Positions 25,124-34,760 are shown, counted from the first letter of the stretch. The stretch is 64,000 nt of DNA from Raineya sp. (GCA_025454915.1 JALONN010000011.1:1-64000); one strand, 5' to 3'. The notes: generated from the letters alone by a model not told the origin. Translations and numbers: made by a program.

Positions 25124-28100
25124 TTATTTCCAGTTACCAATTAAAACAAAAGGAGCCCAATAATAAGGTGAACTGAATTTAGGGTCTTTACTTAAGTCTA
25201 CCTGAGCTTTACGCAAAGCATCTGTAAGGGGCATTGTTTTAAGATTTTTATAAAAGTTTTCCATCAAAATAGAAGTAGCATCATCATCAACATTCCACAT
25301 GGTAGCTACTACGGATTTTACACCCTGATTGATAAAAGCACTGGCAGGACTAACAGGGTCGTTGTGGTGCTGAGTTTTGGTGTCTATCACAGCTGTTTTA
25401 CAGGCAGAAAGAACCACTAAGTTCAAATGTTCCATCAGGGGGCTACCAAACAGCTCTTTGATTTCAAATTTTCCATCGGTATTCTCTTGTTTTGCCATGA
25501 TGAGATAAGAATTACGAGGGTCATCATAATCTAAAACACCATGTGTTGCAAAGTGCAGGATGCTGAAAGTGTTATCAAGGGTTTTAATTTTATCTTCTGT
25601 GGCATCATTTTTTAAGAAAATCCGTGTTTGTGGATACAATGTCTGGATGCTTTTTACTTCTTTTTCTGCACTTGGTAAAGAGTTGTCAGGATTTCCAAAA
25701 GCTACAATTTTCAAATCTTTAGAGGTGTTTTCCTCTTCTAAATTATCAAAAATATCTCCAAGATTGGTATAAAAAATTCCATACTGCTCAATAAGAGGGC
25801 TAAAAGAACCATTTTTAAGTGTTTTACCAATCATCTGGAATGGCAAAACATACAACTGTCCACTGGGAATGATAGCCAAAACCTGTTTGTCTTTGATGTC
25901 GTTGTGGATAGGATTGATTAAAAACATATAGGCTTTTTCTGCTACCAGATTAAAAAACACTTTTTGCAGAGTATCTTTTGCAGGTTCCTGTCTGCGAGCC
26001 TCTTCCTGAGTTAAATCCAATGGATTTCCTCTTACACCTTGTTTCTTTACAACAATGCTATTTCTAAGAGCTGTGACAATATCATCCAAATCTGATTTTC
26101 TGACTTTCACTTTTTTTCCAGAAATATTATTCTGAGTGGCTACAATGATGTATAAATCCTGAGCAGCCATAAAATAAGAAATCACAGCCATATTTGCAGG
26201 AATATCTTTCTTCTTTTTACGCAGATTAGCTAACTGTTTCTGATAACTGTTAAGGGCAGATTCACCATAGACAAAGTTTAAGTATTCTTCTTCTTTTACA
26301 GAAATCACCTTTTTTAAGCTCTCTATTTTAGTTTTATCTTGCTCTTTTTCAGATTTTTGTAATTGCTCTTGCAATTCTTGTTTTTTGGCAAGGAGGTCTG
26401 TTTTAATTTCCTTACTACGTTCTGTATTGGCTTGTTTTTTCTTATCTTGATACTGAATTTCCAGATTCTTAAATTTATCCTGCATTTCAGCAAGGTTATA
26501 TTGTTGTATAAAAGAAAGGGCTTCTTCTATATCATTTTTCTCAAAAAGTATGTCAATGAGTGTTCCGTAAACCTTTAACTTGCTTTCGTTGCTGGAGAAT
26601 AATTTTTTAGCTTCTTCGCCTCCTGTTACACTGTTACGCATTTTTTCAAGTATTTCAACAGCTTTTTTGAGATACTCTTTACTTTTTTCAAGGTCTTTTT
26701 TCTCTCTGTACATTAAACCAAATCGGTAATAGGTTTCCCATATGTATAAATCGTATCCGATTTTTTGAGAAAGTGTAATCACTTCATTTCCAGATTGTTC
26801 TGATTTGGGTAATTGTTTTGTCTGGTAATACAGCTCACTTAAATAATTTTTATTAGCAATGAGTTGGTCTGTAAGGTTTAAGGTTTTAGCTAAATTATAA
26901 GCCTCCAAAAGTTTTTTCTCAGATTCAGGATATTTTTTCTGTCCTAAAAGAGCTATGCCATACAAACGCAGAGCAGAAGCCTTAGGGCGTTCCGATTTTA
27001 TTTTTACTGCCATTTCGTAAGCTTCCTGAGCTTTTTTCTCGGCTTCCTGATAACGTTTAAACTGATATAAAACATCCGCCTGATTACCCAATGCAATACA
27101 TAAATTTTCGTTGTAGAGCATTAGTTTTTTCATAGCATCTGAGGCTTCTTGAAAATCTTTGAGCGATTTCTCAAAATTACCTTGAAAATAAGCCAAACGA
27201 CCACTTATCATCTGATTACTCACAAGGGATTCTTTAGAATCGAGTTTTCGGTAAATGCTATCACTTTGTTTGGTAAGCCATTCAGCTTTTTTATAATCCC
27301 CTGTACTAATAGCCAGATTTGCCATATCACCATATAAACTTGCAATGCCCCAAATATTGTCTGTTTTCTTACTCAGTTCTAAACCTCTACTATACATTTC
27401 TTGAGCTTTGGGGTAATTCCCGCTCACCAAATTGAGCCAGCCTAACCCTGAAAGAGCAGAAATTTCGCTGGTTTTATCATTAGTTTCTTGGGCTGTTTTA
27501 AGAGCTAACTCGTAAAACTCTTTCGATTTGGGAAAATTTCCTCGTGTTGCATGAATGTTACCCAAAGAAAGTAAACTGCTTGTTTCTAGACTTTTATCTT
27601 GTATTTTCTGAGCAATTTTAAGGGCATTTTCAAAATATTCTTGAGCTTTCTGGGTATTTCCTTTGTTGAGCTGTAAATCTCCGATTCTACGATAGCAATA
27701 AGCAATGGCATTATCGTCTTTATCTTCTTGGGCAAGTTTAAGAGCCTGATTGAATAAGGTTTCAGCTTTTACAAAGTCATTTTCAAGAAGAACAGTAAGG
27801 TTAGCAACATTGGCTAAAGCATAAATTTGTTCGTTTCTGTTATTGAGTTTCTGGTAGGCTTCATAAGCTTTCTGATAATAAATTTTAGCATCAGCATACT
27901 CTTTGTTGTCATAATACATGCTGGCTGAGGTTTTATATACTTCAGCCAAGAAAGTTTTATTTTCAAGTTGTTCGCCGATTTTAATGGCATCTTGGAGTGT
28001 TTGTTTACGTTTTTCTGTTTCTCCGAGTTTATTATAGGTTTTTGCAATTCTGGAAAGTGTATTGGCTTTTCTACCCAAGTTTTTCTGGTCAGAGACTGAA

Positions 28101-29449
28101 ACTTTATCAAAATAACTTATCGCTACTTGATAAGCGTTTATGGCATCTTTATACTTGCCCATAGAAAAATAACTATCTCCTAAATTGCGTAGAGTAAGCC
28201 CCACGTAAGGTTGAAGAGTAGCCACCAGAGAGGCTTTTTCTTTAATTTTAGGCAGATATTCCTGCTGTATTTTATAGGCTCTTGAAAGAATTTTTTCAGC
28301 TTGTTCGTATCTGCCTAATTCGTTGTAAGCATCTCCCAAATTATTGAGAGAAAGAGATGCCATCAAAGGATTTTCATCTAAAAGATATGTCTGTGAAGCT
28401 TTTTCGTAATAAGTAGCGACATCTTCCCATTTGTATTCGTTGCTGGCAATATCTGCCTTTGTCCAATATGCCTCTGCAAGAACAGAATTGTATTGTTTGA
28501 GTTTAGAAACAACAATTAGTACATCTGCTAATTTATGAGCTTCTGCAAATTTTCTGCTATTATTTAGATTATCAGCTTCTGTATCTAAACTCTCTAAAAA
28601 CTCTTTGGAAATATTACTGTTTTTCTCAACAATATTCTTTATTTGTTCCTCTGAAGTGGCAGCTAATAGTTGTTTCTTGATTTCATCTTCACTTAATGGA
28701 ACATACCCCCCATTGATTAACCAAGTGGCATATGTTTCTGAAATTTTCCAATTAGTGGCTAAGTAAGGCTTGTTATTCACATCAACAAACTTAAAAAATC
28801 CATACACATCAGCAGGTGTAGCAAGTAACATGGCGTCTAATACATTTTTTCCTGCAAATTTACCTTCTTTGATGACTGGAAAACTTGCCTTATCTTTCTG
28901 ATAGAAGTTTCCTACAAATTTGATGTCAGCTACCATACTATCTACAACCACCTTTTCTTTGGCAGGAGTGAGTGCATAAATAGCATCATAATAGGTTACA
29001 TAGTTTTTATCATACACAGATTGGAAAAAAATACCATTCTGAGCCAGATTGAAGAACACACTTTTTTTAGTATTTACAGGTACAAAGAGTTTGCAGGCAA
29101 ATACATCACCTACAAGCACAGTCTGACCTGTTTTGACAGGGACTTTTATATAAGTTTGTGAATCACCTTCTTGAAGAACAGTTGCCTTATCGCTAAGAAT
29201 ACCTTCATGATTTGGATGTTCTTTCGAGTATTTGGCAATCACAATGCCTGAAAGTTGTTTGGTAATGCCAATATCTTGTCCGCCCAGAATGGATGCTTCA
29301 CAGGTGCCATTTGAACAGTTTCTTACTTTTACTATACGAAAAAGAAACAGTTTTTCTTCACTTCCTTGTCCTTGAGCAAAAGAATATAGATTCCATAAAC
29401 TGAATAATGATACAAATATCCCAATTCTTACAATAGAAAATAACTTCAT
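25124..29449 (-). CDS. secreted TPR-CHAT caspase-like protease
   Basis: This is a 1441-residue protein. A signal peptide (ending YSFAQ at residue 26) is followed by a beta-rich N-terminal domain of about 230 residues. A long array of TPRs follows (about residues 300-1000; examples are YEQAEKILSRAYKIQQEYLP and TQKAQEYFENALKIAQ), then a Lys/Glu-rich coiled coil (about 1010-1090) and a C-terminal CHAT domain. The CHAT dyad is intact: His1303 in HFATHG and Cys1350 in LSACKTA, followed by SVVATMWNVDD and YYWAPFVLIGNW. CHAT proteins are clan CD cysteine peptidases. Here the signal peptide places it outside the cytoplasm. It leads a four-gene operon. Confidence 0.9.
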   Translation of the reverse strand: MKLFSIVRIGIFVSLFSLWNLYSFAQGQGSEEKLFLFRIVKVRNCSNGTCEASILGGQDIGITKQLSGIVIAKYSKEHPNHEGILSDKATVLQEGDSQTYIKVPVKTGQTVLVGDVFACKLFVPVNTKKSVFFNLAQNGIFFQSVYDKNYVTYYDAIYALTPAKEKVVVDSMVADIKFVGNFYQKDKASFPVIKEGKFAGKNVLDAMLLATPADVYGFFKFVDVNNKPYLATNWKISETYATWLINGGYVPLSEDEIKKQLLAATSEEQIKNIVEKNSNISKEFLESLDTEADNLNNSRKFAEAHKLADVLIVVSKLKQYNSVLAEAYWTKADIASNEYKWEDVATYYEKASQTYLLDENPLMASLSLNNLGDAYNELGRYEQAEKILSRAYKIQQEYLPKIKEKASLVATLQPYVGLTLRNLGDSYFSMGKYKDAINAYQVAISYFDKVSVSDQKNLGRKANTLSRIAKTYNKLGETEKRKQTLQDAIKIGEQLENKTFLAEVYKTSASMYYDNKEYADAKIYYQKAYEAYQKLNNRNEQIYALANVANLTVLLENDFVKAETLFNQALKLAQEDKDDNAIAYCYRRIGDLQLNKGNTQKAQEYFENALKIAQKIQDKSLETSSLLSLGNIHATRGNFPKSKEFYELALKTAQETNDKTSEISALSGLGWLNLVSGNYPKAQEMYSRGLELSKKTDNIWGIASLYGDMANLAISTGDYKKAEWLTKQSDSIYRKLDSKESLVSNQMISGRLAYFQGNFEKSLKDFQEASDAMKKLMLYNENLCIALGNQADVLYQFKRYQEAEKKAQEAYEMAVKIKSERPKASALRLYGIALLGQKKYPESEKKLLEAYNLAKTLNLTDQLIANKNYLSELYYQTKQLPKSEQSGNEVITLSQKIGYDLYIWETYYRFGLMYREKKDLEKSKEYLKKAVEILEKMRNSVTGGEEAKKLFSSNESKLKVYGTLIDILFEKNDIEEALSFIQQYNLAEMQDKFKNLEIQYQDKKKQANTERSKEIKTDLLAKKQELQEQLQKSEKEQDKTKIESLKKVISVKEEEYLNFVYGESALNSYQKQLANLRKKKKDIPANMAVISYFMAAQDLYIIVATQNNISGKKVKVRKSDLDDIVTALRNSIVVKKQGVRGNPLDLTQEEARRQEPAKDTLQKVFFNLVAEKAYMFLINPIHNDIKDKQVLAIIPSGQLYVLPFQMIGKTLKNGSFSPLIEQYGIFYTNLGDIFDNLEEENTSKDLKIVAFGNPDNSLPSAEKEVKSIQTLYPQTRIFLKNDATEDKIKTLDNTFSILHFATHGVLDYDDPRNSYLIMAKQENTDGKFEIKELFGSPLMEHLNLVVLSACKTAVIDTKTQHHNDPVSPASAFINQGVKSVVATMWNVDDDATSILMENFYKNLKTMPLTDALRKAQVDLSKDPKFSSPYYWAPFVLIGNWK

Positions 29450-29494
29450 AATTTTAGTTTTTTGTGTAAGAAACTAAAAAAAGGAGATTTTCTC

Positions 29495-29518
29495 AATACG
29501 CTTTTCGGCGTATTTTTT
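29495..29518 (+). terminator. terminator-like hairpin with plus-strand T run
   Basis: AATACGC (29495-29501) pairs with GCGTATT (29508-29514), and T residues follow on the plus strand. Both neighbouring genes are on the minus strand, so the orientation is unexpected. It lies in the leader of the CHAT gene. Confidence 0.4.
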
Positions 29519-29588
29519 AATCAATTGATTCTAAATGTTTTTTATTGGTAAATTGTTTTTTAGAAAATGATTTGGAAACAAACAGAGA

Positions 29589-29658
29589 ATACCTTGAAAT
29601 AAGTAATCCAAGTTTCAAAAAGAAACTTGGATTACTTGGGACTCCTACCAATAAGGTA
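29589..29658 (-). terminator. nested perfect hairpin after the methyltransferase gene
   Basis: A perfect 16-bp stem (29601-29616 with 29622-29637, AAAAA loop) sits inside a second 7-bp inverted repeat (ATACCTT at 29589 and AAGGTAT at 29652). It follows the minus-strand methyltransferase gene by 22 bases and probably ends the tyrS transcript, although it has no good U tract. It could also be a small palindromic repeat. Confidence 0.5.
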
Positions 29659-29679
29659 TCTTATACTTTTATCATTGAT

Positions 29680-30450
29680 TTATTTCTCTGCTATATAAAA
29701 TAGGTCAAGAGCTTTATCAGGATTATTGCTTAAAAAATAGTCTGTGTACGAAATTTGGCTTGATAAACTATTTTCATTTTGCATCAGCTTTTTTCGGTTG
29801 AATCTGTTAAGAAAATCATAAGGAATCTGTAAAGCCCAACGAGGTAAATGTTTTTCTAAGTTAAAAATATCTAACCTTTTGAATTTTGCCACAGATTTTC
29901 TGTTTTCTTCGTGGTATTGCATCACTTTTTCATTGCCATCAACACCATATTTTTCTACTTTGGAAAAATATTTTTTCATCAGTTGCTCCAAACCATCAGC
30001 AGTATATTCACGAATATGCCAAGGGTTTCTTGTAAGAGACTGTTTGATGTTAGGAGTAGAAATAAAGGCTTTACCATGTGGTTTTAAAACTCTTTGGATT
30101 TCTTTTACAAACAAATCATCATTTTCAATATGTTCAATCACCTGAAAAGTAATCACATAATCAAAAGTATTATCTTCTAGGCTCTCTAAAGGAGGGATAT
30201 GATGTGTAATGAAACGGTGATTTGGATATTCTATTTGAAGTTTATCAATGAGCTTTTCGTTTTTATCTACGGCTGTGTATGTTCCTGATTTCTCTAAAAT
30301 AACAGCTAAACCACGTCCCACACCACAACCAATTTCTAAAATATCTCCTTTTATCATTTGAGAAGCCTGATAATAAGCAAAAAATAGTCGCTGATGAATA
30401 GGATTGTCAGATGCTATTTCGTGAGACGTGATTTCGGTAGTTGAAAACAT
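29680..30450 (-). CDS. class I SAM-dependent methyltransferase
   Basis: This is a 256-residue protein from ATG 30450 (FSTTEITSHEIASDN). An upstream in-frame ATG at 30492 would add 14 weakly conserved residues. The SAM-binding motif I is ILEIGCGVGRG, followed by YTAVDKNEKLI (motif Post I), FDYVITFQVIEHIEND (motif II) and RVLKPHGKAFISTPN, which matches the Methyltransf_11/UbiG-like group. The substrate cannot be told. It lies 64 bases after tyrS on the same strand and is probably co-transcribed with it. Confidence 0.85.
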   Translation of the reverse strand: MFSTTEITSHEIASDNPIHQRLFFAYYQASQMIKGDILEIGCGVGRGLAVILEKSGTYTAVDKNEKLIDKLQIEYPNHRFITHHIPPLESLEDNTFDYVITFQVIEHIENDDLFVKEIQRVLKPHGKAFISTPNIKQSLTRNPWHIREYTADGLEQLMKKYFSKVEKYGVDGNEKVMQYHEENRKSVAKFKRLDIFNLEKHLPRWALQIPYDFLNRFNRKKLMQNENSLSSQISYTDYFLSNNPDKALDLFYIAEK

Positions 30451-30514
30451 AAAATTTATATTTTTAGATAAAAGAAATGAGACATCAGACAAAAGACCAA
30501 TGCCTCAAATTAAA

Positions 30515-31798
30515 TTATTGTATTTTGATTAAATAATAGTTTCTTTTGCCATTTTGAGCTAACAAATATTTGTTTTGAAGAAGCTCAAAATCAAGACTTT
30601 GCTCAGGATTGGTTATTTTTATTTTATTGATGCTCACAGCATTATTTTGAATAGCTTTTCTGGCTTCGCCTTTAGATTTAAAAATCTGATTTTGAGTAGT
30701 TTCTGAAAGAAGGTTTACCACATTTTGAGCATTAGAAAGTTCATCTTTGGAAATACTTACTTGAGCTACTCCATCAAATACCTCTAAAAGAGTATTTTCA
30801 TCTATACTTTTCAAGTCTTCAACAACATCTTTACCAAATAAAATATTGGTTGCTTTGATAACATTTTCCAAATCCTTTTTAGAGTGAATACGTTCTGTAA
30901 GTTCCTCTGCTAAAGCTTTCTGTAAGATACGTTTTTCAGGGGCTAACTTATGTTCACCTTCTAAAGCCTCTATTTCATCTTGGGTTTTTAATGAAAATAC
31001 ACGAATCAAACGGTACATATCTGCATCAGTCTGATTGATAAAAAACTGGTAGAACTTGTAAGGGCTTGTCATGGAAGCATCTAACCACACATTTCCTGAC
31101 TCAGATTTGCCAAACTTAGTTCCATCTGCTTTTGTGAGTAAGGGTGTAGTAAGGGCAAAGGCTTCTCCAGTATCAATTCTTCTGATAAGTTCTGTTCCTG
31201 TGGTGATATTTCCCCATTGGTCAGAGCCACCCATCTGAATTTTAACTCCTTTGTTCTTGTATAGCCAGTAAAAATCGTAGCCTTGTAATAATTGGTAGCT
31301 AAATTCGGTAAAAGAAATACCTCCACCATCACCCAATCTGTTTTTTACAGAGTCTTTCGACATCATGTAGTTTACAGTCAGATATTTACCTACATTACGC
31401 AAAAACTCTAAAAAGCCCATTTCTTTGAACCAGTCGTAATTATTTACGATTTCAGCAGCGTTTTCTCCTTCAAAACTTAAAAATTTGGAGAGCTGATTAC
31501 GAATGGCATCTTGGTTATTTCTGAGTGTCTGTTCATCTAAAAACTTTCTTTCTTCACTTTTTCCAGAAGGGTCGCCAATCATGCCTGTAGCACCACCCAC
31601 CAATGCAAAAGGCTTGTGCCCTGCTCTTTGGAAGTGTACCAAAATCATGATAGTAGCCAAATTTCCAATATGTAAAGAGGAAGCCGTAGGGTCAAAACCA
31701 ATATAACCTGCTGTACGAGTTTCTAACTGTTTATCTGTTTCAGGCATCATATCGTGGAGCATTCCACGCCAGCGAAGTTCTTCTATAAAATTGCTCAT
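30515..31798 (-). CDS. tyrS: tyrosyl-tRNA synthetase
   Basis: This is a 427-residue class I aminoacyl-tRNA synthetase of the usual length. The start MSNFIEELRWRGMLHDMMPE is typical, and a more upstream TTG at 31840 lies in the promoter box. It has GYIGFDPTASSLHIGNL (HIGH-type motif, His43), the tyrosine-binding region SYQLLQGYDFYWLY, GGSDQWGNITTG, and KFGKSESGN in place of KMSKS. The C-terminal S4 RNA-binding domain includes KSKGEARKAIQNNAVSIN. It charges tRNA-Tyr in the cytoplasm. Its promoter is a full consensus match. Confidence 0.97.
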   Translation of the reverse strand: MSNFIEELRWRGMLHDMMPETDKQLETRTAGYIGFDPTASSLHIGNLATIMILVHFQRAGHKPFALVGGATGMIGDPSGKSEERKFLDEQTLRNNQDAIRNQLSKFLSFEGENAAEIVNNYDWFKEMGFLEFLRNVGKYLTVNYMMSKDSVKNRLGDGGGISFTEFSYQLLQGYDFYWLYKNKGVKIQMGGSDQWGNITTGTELIRRIDTGEAFALTTPLLTKADGTKFGKSESGNVWLDASMTSPYKFYQFFINQTDADMYRLIRVFSLKTQDEIEALEGEHKLAPEKRILQKALAEELTERIHSKKDLENVIKATNILFGKDVVEDLKSIDENTLLEVFDGVAQVSISKDELSNAQNVVNLLSETTQNQIFKSKGEARKAIQNNAVSINKIKITNPEQSLDFELLQNKYLLAQNGKRNYYLIKIQ

Positions 31799-31837
31799 AG
31801 CTTTATTTTGTACAAAAGTGTGTTCTAAAAAAGAACG

Positions 31838-31869
31838 CAAATTTAATGTTTATTTAGTAAAAGCACAAA
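31838..31869 (-). promoter_or_regulatory. tyrS promoter (Bacteroidota sigma-A type)
   Basis: Minus strand: TTTG (31869-31866), 20 bases, then TAAATTTG (31845-31838), a complete consensus match. It predicts a leader of about 34 bases before the ATG at 31798. Confidence 0.8.
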
Positions 31870-31888
31870 AAAAGCTATGAAAACTATC

Positions 31889-32656
31889 TTAATGCTCAAT
31901 CTGAAAATTGTATTCATTGATACTATGATGAGAACCTTCCAAGAAAGTTCTTTCTACAAAGGTAACATGGTCTTTTTTATCCCAAAGAAGTACAGTAGAG
32001 CAACAAGTGCCATATTTTGGGCTTCGGATAAACATGGATGAAAGCATTTTTTCCTGTTCCAACGAAAGTCCTGTTTGCTGTACTTTATCATCTTCAGGTT
32101 TGCTGTCATCCTCCATAATAGCAAGTAAATCAGATATTTCTATTTTTGAATTATTCTGTAAATAAGTTTCCAATTGCAGTTTACCTCGTTGTACTTTATA
32201 CCAATCAGAATCAAGTAAATGATTACTCAATCCAAAAATCCCCTGATTGATTTTTTGAATACTTTTTGAGTAATTTGAATAATAAAATAAATCGTCTTTA
32301 TCACCTGTCAGCAAATTGAAACCATTATACTGAGAAGCTTTAAACTGAACCCTAAACATATATTTGAGAGGGTCAGCATCACCTAATAGGTAATTGGTAT
32401 TGAGTTCGCCACGGCTGGGGGTATCTGTTTTGATATTCAGTGGGTCTCGGTAATTGGTGAGTGCCGAAAATTTACCTTTTTTATTGATACCCAGCCACGT
32501 TCCACCACCTTGTAAATCTTTACCTGCCAGTAGGTTAGGGTTGTCTTCCCAAAACTGGGCAGCTTGTGTTGGGCGTGCATAAAACTCATCCCGATTGGCA
32601 ATCAAAACTAATTTATATTGAGGGTGTACTTCTAATCCGAAAATAATAAGACACAT
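31889..32656 (-). CDS. NRDE family (TANGO2-like) protein
   Basis: This is a 255-residue protein beginning MCLIIFGLEVHPQYKLVLIANRDEFY. It has the NRDE motif that names the family and the following GGTWLGINKKGKFSALTNYR. The N-terminal Cys2 is the predicted nucleophile of an Ntn-hydrolase-like fold. Human TANGO2 and bacterial relatives have been linked to heme or lipid handling, but the reaction is unsettled. The length is normal for the family. It is convergent with nothing and transcribed apart from tyrS, with 48 bases between its stop and the tyrS -7 box. Confidence 0.9.
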   Translation of the reverse strand: MCLIIFGLEVHPQYKLVLIANRDEFYARPTQAAQFWEDNPNLLAGKDLQGGGTWLGINKKGKFSALTNYRDPLNIKTDTPSRGELNTNYLLGDADPLKYMFRVQFKASQYNGFNLLTGDKDDLFYYSNYSKSIQKINQGIFGLSNHLLDSDWYKVQRGKLQLETYLQNNSKIEISDLLAIMEDDSKPEDDKVQQTGLSLEQEKMLSSMFIRSPKYGTCCSTVLLWDKKDHVTFVERTFLEGSHHSINEYNFQIEH

Positions 32657-32785
32657 TGTATAATTCTGTTTTTTAGGTTTTTATAAAATATTTGTTATAA
32701 CATTTATTATTTTTGGAAACATTTTTCCTTTTATTGTGTTAATACTTTAGTTTTCATAATTGTAAGTTTTTGATTAGTTAGGTTC

Positions 32786-32820
32786 CATAATCCGAGTCTT
32801 TTAGGCTCGGATTATGCTTT
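32786..32820. terminator. orphan terminator-like hairpin between divergent genes
   Basis: A perfect 11-bp stem (CATAATCCGAG at 32786-32796 with CTCGGATTATG at 32806-32816) has a 9-nt loop, followed by CTTTTTT on the plus strand. It lies between the divergent starts of the NRDE gene and lysS, where no gene should end. It could end a short plus-strand RNA or the read-through antisense to the NRDE gene. Confidence 0.5.
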
Positions 32821-32834
32821 TTCATGCAAAACGT

Positions 32835-32865
32835 TTTGCATTATGCTCTTTTTTACTGAATTTTG
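32835..32865 (+). promoter_or_regulatory. candidate lysS promoter
   Basis: TTTG at 32835-32838, 19 bases, then GAATTTTG at 32858-32865, one mismatch to TAnnTTTG. It is 85 bases before the lysS start and just after the orphan hairpin. Confidence 0.45.
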
Positions 32866-32949
32866 CAAACTCAAAATATCTTTCATTTCTTAGAAAACCC
32901 TATTTTCTAAGAAAAAATTAGCGATTAACCATTTAAAATTTAAAATTCG

Positions 32950-34686
32950 ATGCAACACCTTAGCGAACAAGAGATTTTACGCCGCAACAAAAGACTGGAT
33001 TTGATGAAGCTGGGGATAGACCCATATCCTGCCGAAACATTTGAGGTAAATGCTTCTATTGCAGATATTTTAGCAAATTATGAGAAGGATAAGACGGCTT
33101 ATAAGAACATTTCGCTTGCTGGTAGGTTGATGAGTTTCCGTATCATGGGTTCGGCATCTTTTGCTGAAATACAAGATGCAACAGGCAGAATGCAAATTTA
33201 TTTACAAAGAGATGAAATCTGCCCCACAGAAGATAAAACTCTTTATAATAATGTATTCAAAAAATTATTAGATATTGGTGATATTATTGGAATTACAGGT
33301 TATGTTTTTACTACTCAGACAGGTGAAACCAGTATTCATGTAACTTCATTTAAAGTATTGAACAAATCTTTACATCCATTACCTATTGTAAAAGAAGTAA
33401 AAGATGAGGCTGGGAATGTAAAGACTTACGATGCCTTCACAGACCCTGAGCAACGTTATCGTCAGCGTTACGTAGATTTAATTGTGAATCCTCATGTGAA
33501 AGACGTATTCATCAAACGTTCTAAACTAGTAAATTCTATTCGTAATTTCTTGATAGACAGAGGTTATTTGGAAGTGGAAACACCTATTTTACAGGCAATT
33601 CATGGAGGAGCTGCTGCTCGTCCGTTCGTAACACATCACAATACACTGGATATGCCTTTGTATCTGCGTATCGCCAATGAATTGTATTTAAAAAGACTGA
33701 TAGTTGGTGGTTTTGATGGCGTTTTTGAATTTGCAAAAGACTTCCGTAACGAAGGAATGAGCCGTTTCCACAATCCAGAATTTACTCAGGTAGAAATCTA
33801 TGTAGCCTATAAAGATTATATCTGGATGGCTGACACACTGGAAGAAATGGTGGAAAAAGTAGCGATGGATTTGCATGGTAATACCAAAGTACAAGTAGGA
33901 GAGAATATCATTGATTTCCAACGCCCTTGGAAACGCTTCACGATGAAAGAAGCTATCCAAAGCTTTACAGGTGTGGATATTGAGGCTCATGATGAGGCTG
34001 GTCTTGCAGAAGAAGCTCGTAAAATGGGTATTGAAGTTGATAGCACTATGGGTAAAGCCAAACTCATTGATGAAATTTTTGGTGAAAAAGTAGAACCTAA
34101 TCTGATTCAGCCTACATTTATTTTAGATTATCCTGTTGAGATGTCGCCTCTAACCAAAAAACACCGTAGCAAAGCTGGTTTGGTAGAACGTTTTGAGGTA
34201 ATTTGTAACGGAAAAGAAATTTGTAATGCCTACTCAGAATTAAATGACCCTATTGACCAAAGAGAGCGTTTTGAAGAACAATTGCGTTTGGCTGAGCGTG
34301 GAGATGAGGAGGCAATGGCAATGGATGAGGATTTCCTGAGAGCTTTGGAATACGGAATGCCTCCAACAGCAGGTATTGGTATTGGTATTGATAGGCTTTC
34401 GATGATTATGACAAACCAAAATTCAATTCAGGATGTGCTTTTCTTCCCACAGATGAAGCCAGAAAAGAAAATCCAGTATGCTAAAACAGAAGATTATGTG
34501 GCAGTAGGTGTACGTGAGGAACTTGTTCCTGTTTTACAGAAAATGAATATTTTAACCATTGAAGAACTGAAAAAGCAAGAACTCAATAAACTCTTCAATG
34601 ATGTGTGTGGTATGAGAAAGAAAATGAAATTGGATGGAGTGAAAAACCCTACCAAAGAAGAAGTAGAAAGTTGGCTTACAGCATAA
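32950..34686 (+). CDS. lysS: lysyl-tRNA synthetase, class II
   Basis: This is a 578-residue protein. The N-terminal OB-fold anticodon domain (about residues 50-150: ISLAGRLMSFRIMGSASFAEIQD) is followed by the class II catalytic core. Motif 2 is FRNEGMSRFHNPEFTQVE and motif 3 GIGIGIDRLSM. HGGAAARPFVTHHN and PVEMSPLTKKHR are typical LysS signatures. A C-terminal extension of about 70 residues after motif 3 (ending KKMKLDGVKNPTKEEVESW) is found in Bacteroidota LysS. It charges tRNA-Lys. A strong terminator follows. Confidence 0.97.
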   Translation: MQHLSEQEILRRNKRLDLMKLGIDPYPAETFEVNASIADILANYEKDKTAYKNISLAGRLMSFRIMGSASFAEIQDATGRMQIYLQRDEICPTEDKTLYNNVFKKLLDIGDIIGITGYVFTTQTGETSIHVTSFKVLNKSLHPLPIVKEVKDEAGNVKTYDAFTDPEQRYRQRYVDLIVNPHVKDVFIKRSKLVNSIRNFLIDRGYLEVETPILQAIHGGAAARPFVTHHNTLDMPLYLRIANELYLKRLIVGGFDGVFEFAKDFRNEGMSRFHNPEFTQVEIYVAYKDYIWMADTLEEMVEKVAMDLHGNTKVQVGENIIDFQRPWKRFTMKEAIQSFTGVDIEAHDEAGLAEEARKMGIEVDSTMGKAKLIDEIFGEKVEPNLIQPTFILDYPVEMSPLTKKHRSKAGLVERFEVICNGKEICNAYSELNDPIDQRERFEEQLRLAERGDEEAMAMDEDFLRALEYGMPPTAGIGIGIDRLSMIMTNQNSIQDVLFFPQMKPEKKIQYAKTEDYVAVGVREELVPVLQKMNILTIEELKKQELNKLFNDVCGMRKKMKLDGVKNPTKEEVESWLTA

Positions 34687-34690
34687 ATCA

Positions 34691-34728
34691 AAAAAAGGCA
34701 GATAAACTATCTGCCTTTTTTCTTTTTG
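34691..34728 (+). terminator. intrinsic terminator after lysS
   Basis: A 14-bp perfect stem (34691-34704 with 34708-34721) has a 3-nt loop and ends in T6 CTTTTT. Confidence 0.92.
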
Positions 34729-34760
34729 TGGTATATTTGATAAATTAAAACTTATCAATC

